Source of the DNA: Candidatus Obscuribacterales bacterium
GTDB lineage: Bacteria > Cyanobacteriota > Vampirovibrionia > Obscuribacterales > Obscuribacteraceae
Length of the DNA stretch: 64,000 nucleotides
NCBI GenBank assembly: GCA_019752635.1
Contig: JAIELX010000054.1
Span: forward strand, 1-64,000
Reading direction: 5' to 3'
Shown here: positions 54,910-62,911 of the stretch, one piece after another
How the letters are laid out: every line of letters begins with the position of its first letter
Numbering within the stretch: position 1 is the first letter of the stretch
Notes under the pieces: generated by a model
The model's database searches: none
What the model was told of the DNA's origin: nothing
What the model saw: the letters and a program-made list of their open reading frames with translations, nothing else
Made by a program: the position numbers and the translations under genes

Positions 54910-55695
54910 ATGTTAGTGGAGTTCGAGTGTCCGCAGTGCAAAGGACACTTGTGTGAAACCTGGTCGCTCAATTGCCCCAACAGCGTTGTTCGTTTTTCGT
55001 TGTGGCATTGGATTTTGAATCCCGGAATAGCTATCAATGAACTGGCCCTTGGACAACGCATGCCGGAGCGCATGTTTGTTTGTAAGAGCTGCGAAACCCC
55101 AATGCCGGATCGCTGCTACGTACATTGTTCCGCCTGTGATAGTTTTCACCAGGGGCGACTGTGGAGTGGGCTCAATGCATTCGGTCACTGGTTGGGATAC
55201 TTCTGTCCTACCTGTGGCGCTGCGATTCCTTGTCTATCGAATTACACTTCCAAATTAATCACTGCTGTCACCGCGCCAGTCTGGTATCTGCCCGCACGTG
55301 CAGCTCGCCGTAGATTGATCGCATCAACCAGAAAGCGAATCGGACGGGCGCGCCAAGAGAAGGTTCGGCTAGAGCCCGTTTCAGTAAAGGATTACCGCCT
55401 GGCCGGATGGGCTTATGGTGTCGGCATGAATTTTGTCATGACCGTGGGGCTTGCGTTGCTTTGGATGGCAGAGACGGGCGACCCATTTTCCGTGCCGATG
55501 TTCTTAATGGCATTTGCAGTAGGCGCCCTTGTTTGGCTACCGGCCGGTTGGCTTTACGGACAGATCATGAAATCCGTGCTGCATCGCAAGGGCGACCCGA
55601 ACCTACTACTTACGAGCGAGCACCTTGCGGTTACCGGACCGCAATCCATAAAAACTTCCGAGTTAACCGGGTTTCAGGATTCAGACCACGATTGA
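54910..55695 (+). CDS. Zinc-ribbon membrane protein
   Basis: This protein has 261 residues; TGAGGA lies seven bases before the ATG. The N-terminal half has CPQC, CKSC, CSAC and CPTC pairs (about residues 7-103), a multi-zinc-ribbon arrangement. After a basic segment (RAARRRLIASTRKRIGR) come two TM helices (about 160-185, GVGMNFVMTVGLALLWM, and 195-215, MFLMAFAVGALVWLPAGWL). It ends in a short hydrophilic tail. The stop overlaps the convergent cbiA by 22 bases. No family name is assigned. Confidence 0.7.
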   Translation: MLVEFECPQCKGHLCETWSLNCPNSVVRFSLWHWILNPGIAINELALGQRMPERMFVCKSCETPMPDRCYVHCSACDSFHQGRLWSGLNAFGHWLGYFCPTCGAAIPCLSNYTSKLITAVTAPVWYLPARAARRRLIASTRKRIGRARQEKVRLEPVSVKDYRLAGWAYGVGMNFVMTVGLALLWMAETGDPFSVPMFLMAFAVGALVWLPAGWLYGQIMKSVLHRKGDPNLLLTSEHLAVTGPQSIKTSELTGFQDSDHD

Positions 55696-57026
55696 TGCCT
55701 CGCTGCAGCAGTGGTGCGCGCCTCTGAGAGATGACCTCCGGTGAGTAGCGCTTTTGCCAATCGTAGATTCGAAGGAAAATAGAAGTGTGTGTAGCTGGCG
55801 TAAATTCCGGGGGCGCGGTAAAGTGCTTCTCCGGCACCTTCAAGCCCCGGTCTGCTGGCGACCAAATGCGGGGCGACTTTGATGTTTGATGCGGAATAGT
55901 GGAATGTGTGTCCGCGCAGGGTCTGCGAACCGATGACTAATTGCTGATACCCAAGACTTTGCAATCTCTTTTGCATCACCGCGGTGCCCGGTAGCAAATT
56001 CAACATCTGTTGTCCTTTGCCCTGCGCGTCGACAATCTCGGTGAGCAAGTACATCAAGCCGCCACACTCTGCATAGATGTGTTTGCCGCTGGCGTTATGT
56101 TCCTTCAGCGCCGCCAGCATGGCTGAGTTTGCGGCCAGCTTCTCGAGATGGAGCTCCGGATAGCCTCCGGGAATGTAGACGCAGTCGGCTTCAGGTAAAG
56201 ACTCATCGGTGAGCGGCGAAAAGAATATGAGCGTGGCACCCATGTGTTGCATCGCGTCAATGTTTGCGTTGTAGATGAAAGAGAATGCGGCATCGCGCGC
56301 TATTGCGATGCGCATGTTTTTCAGCCAGCCTTCACCTTCTAATTCCGGTGACGAATTTTCGAAAGTGATATCTTTGAATGCTTGTGGCAGGGACGTCGCA
56401 CTAACTTGGCTCGCACCATGCTGCAATACCTGTTCCAGATCGCCAATTTCCGATGCTTGAACAAGCCCGAGGTGACGGGCCGGCAGGGTCGATTGCTCAG
56501 CGCGCATGATGCAACCAAGAAAGGGAACCTTGCCTGTGGCACTGCTGTCGCGAATCATGGCTGCATGTCGCTCGCTTGCTACGCTGTTTGCAACGGAACC
56601 AACGTAGTTCAGTTCCGAATCGTATGAGGCAAGTCCATGGCTGATTGCATGGATGGTTTGAGCTAGTGCTCCGGCGTTTAAAATGCCCACCACTGGTAGT
56701 GCGAATGTTTTTGCCAACTCTGCGGTAGATGGAATGCCATCAAACAACCCCATCACGCCTTCGATCAGGATGAAGTCTGCAACACCGGCTGCTTCTTGCA
56801 GCAAACGAGCGCACTCCTCTTCACCTGTCATCCAAAGGTCCAATTGGTAGACAGGATTACCGGAAGCGAATTCGAGAATTGTCGGATCGAGATAATCGGG
56901 GCCGGTTTTGAAAACACGAACCTGTTTGCCCTGCGATCTTAGCAGGTAGGCCAAAGACGCTGTGACGTAAGTCTTTCCCTGATTCGAAGCGCTGGAGGAC
57001 AAAAGAAGAGCTTTGCAGGTATTCAG
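55674..57026 (-). CDS. cbiA: Cobyrinic acid a,c-diamide synthase CbiA, probable CTG start
   Basis: This enzyme uses glutamine and ATP to amidate side chains a and c of the corrin ring. I place the start at CTG 57026 because it overlaps the cobO stop as CTGA, has GGGGAG upstream and restores the first strand (NTCKALLLSSSASNQGKT). A TTG start at 57002 would cut it off. The product has 450 residues. The P-loop-like SASNQGKT is near residue 15 and the glutaminase Cys321 is in YAECGGLMYLL. RGHTFHYS supplies the active-site His. It is the last gene of the operon in the window. Confidence 0.92.
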   Translation of the reverse strand: MNTCKALLLSSSASNQGKTYVTASLAYLLRSQGKQVRVFKTGPDYLDPTILEFASGNPVYQLDLWMTGEEECARLLQEAAGVADFILIEGVMGLFDGIPSTAELAKTFALPVVGILNAGALAQTIHAISHGLASYDSELNYVGSVANSVASERHAAMIRDSSATGKVPFLGCIMRAEQSTLPARHLGLVQASEIGDLEQVLQHGASQVSATSLPQAFKDITFENSSPELEGEGWLKNMRIAIARDAAFSFIYNANIDAMQHMGATLIFFSPLTDESLPEADCVYIPGGYPELHLEKLAANSAMLAALKEHNASGKHIYAECGGLMYLLTEIVDAQGKGQQMLNLLPGTAVMQKRLQSLGYQQLVIGSQTLRGHTFHYSASNIKVAPHLVASRPGLEGAGEALYRAPGIYASYTHFYFPSNLRLAKALLTGGHLSEARTTAAARHQSWSES

Positions 57027-57628
57027 AATTCTACTCCCCGTTGAGCCTTGATTCCTTGCTCCTGATAGGGATGCTTGATGACCTTGATCTCGCTGACCAA
57101 GTCGGCAATCTCGATTAGTTCTTGAGGAGCGTGGCGCCCGGTAATGACCACATGCATGTGCGGGGCGCGCTCCTTGATGGTTGCAAGCACTTCGGCTATA
57201 TCCAAGTACTTATGTTTGAAAACAATGTTCATTTCATCAAGTATCACCATGTGATAACTTGGATCGAGGATCATTTCCTTTGCTTGCTGCCACGCGCGAG
57301 TCGCTGAGGCGACGTCTTTTTCCAAATCTTGCGTGTTCCAGGTATAGCCATCGCCCATTGTGTGGAAGGAGCAGTTTTCGTGTGCCCCGAGGAAATCACG
57401 TTCTGCTGTATTCAAGGCGCCTTTGATAAATTGCACTACACCTAGCTTCATTCCGTGCCCAAGAATTCTCACGCCCATGCCGAATGCTGCGGTTGACTTC
57501 CCTTTACCGGTGCCGGTGTTCACTATCAGCAGTCCCTTTTCATTCGGAGCCGCAGCGAGCTTCTTCTCGAAAACCTCTTTGTGCTTTTGGGCTTGCCGCT
57601 TGTGTGCTTCGGTATCTAACTCAGTCAT
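57023..57628 (-). CDS. cobO: Cob(I)yrinic acid a,c-diamide adenosyltransferase
   Basis: This protein has 201 residues from ATG 57628, with GGAGAG five bases upstream; the longer reading from 57730 overlaps cobW. The CobA/CobO/BtuR family transfers adenosyl from ATP to Co(I). The P-loop GTGKGKST is at residues 39-46, followed by FGMGVRILGHG and VVQFIKG. Later come VILDEMN (Walker-B-like), ITGRHAPQELIEIADLV and KHPYQEQGIKAQRGVEF, the standard family ending. Its TGA overlaps the putative CTG start of cbiA. Confidence 0.95.
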   Translation of the reverse strand: MTELDTEAHKRQAQKHKEVFEKKLAAAPNEKGLLIVNTGTGKGKSTAAFGMGVRILGHGMKLGVVQFIKGALNTAERDFLGAHENCSFHTMGDGYTWNTQDLEKDVASATRAWQQAKEMILDPSYHMVILDEMNIVFKHKYLDIAEVLATIKERAPHMHVVITGRHAPQELIEIADLVSEIKVIKHPYQEQGIKAQRGVEF

Positions 57629-57683
57629 GGAAACTCTCCTCAATTCATTGTCTAACTGCACCTGCCGACGATTTTCCACGACG

Positions 57684-58757
57684 TTAATGCCAGTCGCCGG
57701 AGGTTGACTCGTTAAGTACTCGTGCCACATGCTCGCGGTCTAGATGGTATCCAATGAAAACCAATTCGCTGTGGTCTTGCGCCTTGTGACCTGCTTCCAT
57801 CTCCGGTTCTACGGTCACTCGATCTCGTACGCCATGAACCACCGCTGCCTTGCCGCACGCAAGGTTGGCGCTGCCTTTGAAACGCATCAAAGATGAATCA
57901 TGCGCGAGCTGAGCCAATCCGCGAACCAGCGATTGCTCATCCTGTCTTTCGTGAGAATGAAGGGTGAATGAGATCCATCCCGGATCGTGTTCATGAAGAT
58001 GGGTGTGAGTGTGAAGACCGTGCGCATGTTCTCCGAGACCCGAGTGGGCATGTCCATCCGAATGCGAATGCATCCCTACTGCAACTAGTTCTTTTGCGTC
58101 GTTGCTGGCTACAAATTGATTGAGGCGCAATCCCAGCGCCACCTTGGCGTCAAGCTTTGCATGCCAAGCAAGCTCAAGGAAGCGAATGGTACTGCAACGT
58201 TCCCGCAGTTCGTGCTCTGCGTGATGAAGCTGAAGCTCGTTCAATCCATCAATCTTATTCAGCACGACTACATCTGCTGCTGCGAGTTGACGCTGGAACA
58301 CTTCCTCTGTTGCTGAGACTTGCGAATTTGTAGTCTGTGCGAACGGGTGCGACAAAAGCCAGGGGGTGTCCACCAGTGTGAAGGTTGCGTCCAGTACGAA
58401 GTTCTCCGAGTGGCGAGTTTGCAATCTTTCTATGATGCCGGTCGGGACAACCAGCCCCGAAGTCTCGATTATGACGTGCTCAAAACGCGGACGCTCCGAT
58501 GCAAGGGCTTGCAGTATGCTGTCGAATTCAGTGTCCTTTTCGTATCCGGCCAGTGATACTGTGAGCGGAATAACTTTGATGCCGGCGCGTTCTTCGTGTT
58601 GCTTCAGCACATAGCCGTCGATGGACACTTCGCCGAACTCATTTACCAAAACGGCGGTGCGTCGATCTTCGATGCTGTGCAGCAAATTGGATATCACGGT
58701 GGTTTTTCCTGAACCCAGGAAACCTGTGAAAATTGTCACCGGTGTTTTTTTATTCAT
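57684..58757 (-). CDS. cobW: CobW-like G3E GTPase, CxCC motif absent
   Basis: This protein has 357 residues from ATG 58757, with GGAG nine bases upstream; it overlaps the cbiGHJ stop by 8 bases. The P-loop GFLGSGKT is at residues 12-19, followed by EFGEVSIDG, IIETSGLVVP and NKID. Most family members carry CxCC after switch I; here the place reads KVIPLTVSLAG with no Cys. A His-rich stretch (about 227-257, including HAHGLHTHTHLHEHD) lies in the middle. Such loops bind Zn, Co or Ni. The C-terminal CobW_C domain (FKGSANLAC, then HSELVFIGYHLD) is complete. It probably delivers or senses metal for the operon. Confidence 0.9.
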   Translation of the reverse strand: MNKKTPVTIFTGFLGSGKTTVISNLLHSIEDRRTAVLVNEFGEVSIDGYVLKQHEERAGIKVIPLTVSLAGYEKDTEFDSILQALASERPRFEHVIIETSGLVVPTGIIERLQTRHSENFVLDATFTLVDTPWLLSHPFAQTTNSQVSATEEVFQRQLAAADVVVLNKIDGLNELQLHHAEHELRERCSTIRFLELAWHAKLDAKVALGLRLNQFVASNDAKELVAVGMHSHSDGHAHSGLGEHAHGLHTHTHLHEHDPGWISFTLHSHERQDEQSLVRGLAQLAHDSSLMRFKGSANLACGKAAVVHGVRDRVTVEPEMEAGHKAQDHSELVFIGYHLDREHVARVLNESTSGDWH

Positions 58758-61302
58758 CAAGGAGCACTCCTATCTCTTTCAACATTGCGTCGAGTTCGTC
58801 CCAACTGCTTACAACAAGTGGATAATCTACGGATGGTCGTTCAATCAATACAAGCGGAATGTTCAGCGCTTCAGCTGTTTCAAATTTTTCCGCAAGACCG
58901 CCGCTATCGCCCGAATCTTTCGTGACAATGCAATCAATGTTCCATTGACGACACAGGGCGACATTGGAGTCCGTTGAGAAGGGACCCTGCATGGCGCAAA
59001 TGTTCGTTTCCGGGATGCCCGCGTCTAGCAGAGCTTGCAGTGACTCAGCATTAGGTGTGATTCGCGCAAACCAGTTAACGCCAGTATTGGCGCGACCAGC
59101 GAAGCTGGCGATGTTCTTGGAACCGGTGGTTAGAAGTATACGTGTGCCGAGCTTAGCTGCAAGAGATGCAGCAGTTTCGAAGTCCGGGCACCTATGGCAC
59201 CGGTCCGTCGAATGGAGTTTGGGGCGCTCGAATCTTATATAAGGAATTTTCAGCGCGGCGCTCAACTCGATTAGCTGCTCCGACATCTGGTGAGCGAATG
59301 GATGGGTGGCATCAATAATCGCTCTGGAGGAAGTCTCTTTCAGCAAGCGCGATCTTGCTTCCCTGCCTAGAGAGCCAAACATGATGGCGGAAGATGGGCA
59401 TGCGCGGTTCGCCGCGCGGGCGCCATAGGCTGTAGCGGCGGAGACGACTACGGGGACTCCGCGACTGCTGATGTTGTTGGCGAAATCGTTTCCGTCTCCG
59501 GTTCCGGAGAAAACCCAGACTGCGCGGTTCGGCAGATCTGTCGATTTCACGTTGGCAGATGGCGTCGATTGCAGAGACAACGGCGCCGGGGGGATACCTC
59601 CGGTGTCAATGCCATCGTCCATTGCGACAGTGATTATTGCGCGTGCATTCGGGGATGTGGTCGAGTTTTCGCTCTTCGTGTGGAGCACGGGACTTCGCTC
59701 ATGCGAGGACCAGGCATGGTAGCCTCGCGGCGTGTAGATGTGGTTCCTAATGCGTTTAGTGAACCGGTTTCCGATTACGATAGTCGTGAACATGTCGAAC
59801 TGTTGATCTAGCAGTGCTCCCAATGTGGTAATGCGTGTCGTTTGCTCTTGTCTGTAGGCGTTGCGTACCACACCACAAATGGTGTCAGCGGATTTGTGTT
59901 CCAGCATGAGTCGAATAATCTTATAGACGCCATCAGGTCTCGACTTACTTTGTACGTTGTAGAAGGCTACGCACAGGTCTGCGGCCGCGATATGCCAGGC
60001 TCGTTCTTCGATCCACTTCCAGGGGCAAAGAAGATCGGAAAGGCTTAGTGTTGCAAAGTCATGAGACAAAGGTGCGCCGAGAAGAGATGCCGATGCCAAA
60101 GCCGCTGTTACCCCCGGGTGCACCAGGATTTCGAAAGTATCTTCCTCTTGAGTCAATTCGAATGCCAGCGTCGCCATGGCATAAACACCGATGTCCCCGC
60201 TGGAAAGCAGTGCCACTTTCTTCCCTGCTCTTGCCGCTTCGACTGCGGCGTTGGCACGTTCTCGTTCTTGGGTAAGAGGGGCGCTGACAATCTCTTTATC
60301 TTTGATCAGTTCATTGAGCAGTTCCAGGTACAACGAGTAACCGACTATTACGTTGCTTTCGTTAATTGCCTTTGTTGCTGCCGGTGTCAGTTGTCCGCTC
60401 GCTCCGGGCCCCGTTGAAACCAGATGGAGTACACCGCTCTGCGGCTGCTCTCGAGAAACTGAGTGCAGTATGCCGTTCTGCGGCTGCTCTAGTGCATCGC
60501 TCTGGAGCTGCTCTCGGGAGTGCAGGTTTCCAGTCCGCTCCGGAAACTTCGATGGACCGGGTAGCATCGTGTCCTCAGATATTGCAACGGCAACGCCGTT
60601 TGCCAATTTCTTGCGAACAATCAATTGACCGCGAGGATTCGCCATTAGTGCGCATGGCTCGCAGACACCGTCTGCTCCGGTGGTCTGCTTGACCCACTGC
60701 GATGGAGTCGTGACCCAGTTTCTTGCGGCTACATCTTCTGCGCGATAAATTTGCAATGGCAAGTTGTGTCTTCTGGCGAATTCCAACAAACCCGGTTCGT
60801 CTTTCTTGAGATTGATTGTCGCAAGGGCACGCACTTCGGAAATCTCTCTTCCATTCAGCGCTGACCGTACGGCTCCCTCCACAGTGTCTGCCGTGATGCC
60901 TCGCCGGCAGCCGATCCCCACCACCAGCGGCTTGACGCTTTCCGTCGCGGTCGTGATGACGGGAGCACCGCCGAAGATGGATGAAACAGTGTAGGCCAGA
61001 TCATTGGCGCCACCTTCGTGCCCACTTAGTAGGGCAATTGCATAGCGACACCCTTCGTCAAGTACAACTACCGCAGGATCTCTGTGCTTGTCGGCCGCGA
61101 GCCCGCTGAGAAATCGAACGGCTATGCCGGTGGCACCAACGAAAATCCAGTGCGAGCGGGTGGAGAATTCACGCTCAAACAGCGTTCTTTGACTGAGTTC
61201 GCTTTCCCATGGTTTTATGAGTTCGGCTCCCAGCTCATCACGCAATCTTTCGCCGATTGGCAGAGCTTGCTGTCTTACGAGCCAGATTCCTGTTGCGGTC
61301 AC
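58750..61302 (-). CDS. cbiG/cbiH/cbiJ: Triple fusion CbiG-CbiH-CbiJ
   Basis: This protein has 850 residues from GTG 61302, with GGAGGTG upstream; GTGA overlaps the cbiF stop. CbiG (about 1-265, cobalt-precorrin-5A hydrolase) keeps the N- and C-terminal blocks but seems to lack the mid domain: PVITTATES runs straight to VVGIGCRRG. A linker (about 265-290) repeats EQPQ(N/S)G(I/V)LH. CbiH (about 291-530, precorrin-3B C17-methyltransferase) has STGPGASGQLTP and SSGDIGVYAMA. CbiJ (about 590-850, precorrin-6x reductase) has VFSGTGDGNDFA, DATHPFAHQMSE and TKDSGDSGG. The three catalyse non-adjacent steps between precorrin-3 and precorrin-6. Confidence 0.92.
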   Translation of the reverse strand: MTATGIWLVRQQALPIGERLRDELGAELIKPWESELSQRTLFEREFSTRSHWIFVGATGIAVRFLSGLAADKHRDPAVVVLDEGCRYAIALLSGHEGGANDLAYTVSSIFGGAPVITTATESVKPLVVGIGCRRGITADTVEGAVRSALNGREISEVRALATINLKKDEPGLLEFARRHNLPLQIYRAEDVAARNWVTTPSQWVKQTTGADGVCEPCALMANPRGQLIVRKKLANGVAVAISEDTMLPGPSKFPERTGNLHSREQLQSDALEQPQNGILHSVSREQPQSGVLHLVSTGPGASGQLTPAATKAINESNVIVGYSLYLELLNELIKDKEIVSAPLTQERERANAAVEAARAGKKVALLSSGDIGVYAMATLAFELTQEEDTFEILVHPGVTAALASASLLGAPLSHDFATLSLSDLLCPWKWIEERAWHIAAADLCVAFYNVQSKSRPDGVYKIIRLMLEHKSADTICGVVRNAYRQEQTTRITTLGALLDQQFDMFTTIVIGNRFTKRIRNHIYTPRGYHAWSSHERSPVLHTKSENSTTSPNARAIITVAMDDGIDTGGIPPAPLSLQSTPSANVKSTDLPNRAVWVFSGTGDGNDFANNISSRGVPVVVSAATAYGARAANRACPSSAIMFGSLGREARSRLLKETSSRAIIDATHPFAHQMSEQLIELSAALKIPYIRFERPKLHSTDRCHRCPDFETAASLAAKLGTRILLTTGSKNIASFAGRANTGVNWFARITPNAESLQALLDAGIPETNICAMQGPFSTDSNVALCRQWNIDCIVTKDSGDSGGLAEKFETAEALNIPLVLIERPSVDYPLVVSSWDELDAMLKEIGVLLDE

Positions 61303-62090
61303 AAGACACCTCCGGCGGTGGTGGCGCTTTTGGTGCTTGCTTTTCGAAATTTGTGTGCATATTCGGGGGAATAAAGGCAAGATTCGGATGGAAGTTCTTC
61401 GCGCATAACATCGCCCACCAGAATTATGGTGGTCAGAGTCCAGTCGGCAGGATTGACCAGACTCATGATATTTTCCAACGTTCCTCGTACAATGCGTTCG
61501 TCGGGCCAGGTCGCTCGATAAACAAAGGCAATTGGTGTGTCAGTCTTGTAGTGTCGACTCAATTCCGTAATGGTTTCTTGCAGTTGTCGACCGGAAAGGA
61601 AAATGCACAAAGAAGCCTGGTGCGCGGCCAGGGATGACAGGTTCTCCTTTTCAGGAACCGCGGACGCCCGTCCTGATAGCCTTGTTAGAATGACGGTCTG
61701 CGTAACATTCGGTTTTGTCAGCTCAGTCTTCAATACTGCCGCTGCCGCCGTGAACGATGATACGCCAGGCACCACTTCGTAGTCTATTTCGAGCTCGTCC
61801 AGACGCTTCATTTGTTCTGCCATGGCGCCATAGATTGACGGATCTCCTGAATGGACTCGCGCAATGCTCTGGTTGTTGTGTTTTGCCGTTCTGTATTGCT
61901 CCACTTGTTGGTCCAGATTGAGCGACGCTGTATTGATCTTTGTTGCGTCCGGGTTGCAATGTGTCAGTACTACTTCCGGAACGAGAGAACCGGCATATAG
62001 AACTATAGGCACTTCCGACAGAATTTTGGCACCGCGAATGGTTATCAGGTCAGGGGCGCCGGGACCGGCGCCGATGAAATACACTTTCAT
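61299..62090 (-). CDS. cbiF: Cobalt-precorrin-4 C11-methyltransferase
   Basis: This protein has 263 residues from ATG 62090, with GGAGAACTAGAG upstream; the reading from 62195 overlaps cbiL. The start MKVYFIGAGPGAPDLITIRG is the family's SAM-binding opening. HSGDPSIYGAM and YEVVPGVSSFTAAAA follow, then QTVILTRLSGRA and VYRATWPDE, as in CbiF/CobM. It begins 2 bases after the cbiL stop, so translation is probably coupled. It is cytoplasmic. Confidence 0.95.
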   Translation of the reverse strand: MKVYFIGAGPGAPDLITIRGAKILSEVPIVLYAGSLVPEVVLTHCNPDATKINTASLNLDQQVEQYRTAKHNNQSIARVHSGDPSIYGAMAEQMKRLDELEIDYEVVPGVSSFTAAAAVLKTELTKPNVTQTVILTRLSGRASAVPEKENLSSLAAHQASLCIFLSGRQLQETITELSRHYKTDTPIAFVYRATWPDERIVRGTLENIMSLVNPADWTLTTIILVGDVMREELPSESCLYSPEYAHKFRKASTKSATTAGGVL

Positions 62091-62092
62091 CT

Positions 62093-62911
62093 CTAGTTCT
62101 CCGATGATTGAAAAATTGGCTCTTCTTTCCGAATGAGCATAGTGGCGAAGTAGCCACCAGCATCGCCGGGCTGCATCTGTTCGACGTTTGAGCATACAAA
62201 TTCGCCAGGCAAGCCGAGCTTGCTGGCAAATGCACAGTGAGAGGCAATGCGCATTTCCTGAAGCACATCCAGTACCATGGGCAGCCGCTTGCCGATCTTC
62301 ATGAGAATGACAATGTCATGCGTTTCGATGTCATGTCTCAACGCAACCTTGTCATCCGGGCAAGGCAGTATCAATGTCCGCTCTTTTCCCTGTCCGATCG
62401 GCCAAGCGGTGGCAGACGCCAACGCCGCGTAGCTGGTAATGCCGGGAAAGGTGTAGTGCTGAACTTCGGGATAAATGCTAATGAGTGATTGAAGCGTGTA
62501 GCTGTAAGTCGAGTATGTAAGCGCGTCGCCTAAGGTCAAGTACGCAACGCTGACTCCGCGGCGAAGTTCTTCCGCAATCTGCACGGCCAAACCTGTGTAG
62601 TGCTCGCGTAGTACACTTTTGTCCGAATCCATGTTGTAGACTACTTCTTGTAGCTTCGATTCCGCTATATCCAGCTCGCGAAGGCAGTGCCGGGCGATTG
62701 ATTCGCCCGATGTCTTTCCCTTTGGCACCATGATCACGTCGACATTTTGTAGTGCACTCAGCGCAGAGACAGTAATGAATCCCATCGGACCAGGTCCAAC
62801 ACCCACTCCGATAAATGTTCCTGCCATTGTGTCGTCTACGCCATCGATCTTGGTGTCGCCGTGTTGTTCTGCCTTGTGATTTGAGGAACGCTGTTTGTCA
62901 AGCTTGTTCAT
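62093..62911 (-). CDS. cbiL: Precorrin-2 C20-methyltransferase
   Basis: This protein has 272 residues from ATG 62911, overlapping the cbiD stop as ATGA with GGAG upstream. Another candidate start is MAGTFIGVGVG, 28 residues in. The tetrapyrrole methylase fold shows in GVGVGPGPMGFITVSA, then VAYLTLGDALTYSTYSYT and HYTFPGITSYAALASAT. Later blocks (VILMKIGKRLP, KLGLPGE) are as in CobI/CbiL. The first about 28 residues are hydrophilic and outside the conserved domain. It uses SAM to methylate C20, the first corrin-committed step. Confidence 0.93.
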   Translation of the reverse strand: MNKLDKQRSSNHKAEQHGDTKIDGVDDTMAGTFIGVGVGPGPMGFITVSALSALQNVDVIMVPKGKTSGESIARHCLRELDIAESKLQEVVYNMDSDKSVLREHYTGLAVQIAEELRRGVSVAYLTLGDALTYSTYSYTLQSLISIYPEVQHYTFPGITSYAALASATAWPIGQGKERTLILPCPDDKVALRHDIETHDIVILMKIGKRLPMVLDVLQEMRIASHCAFASKLGLPGEFVCSNVEQMQPGDAGGYFATMLIRKEEPIFQSSEN

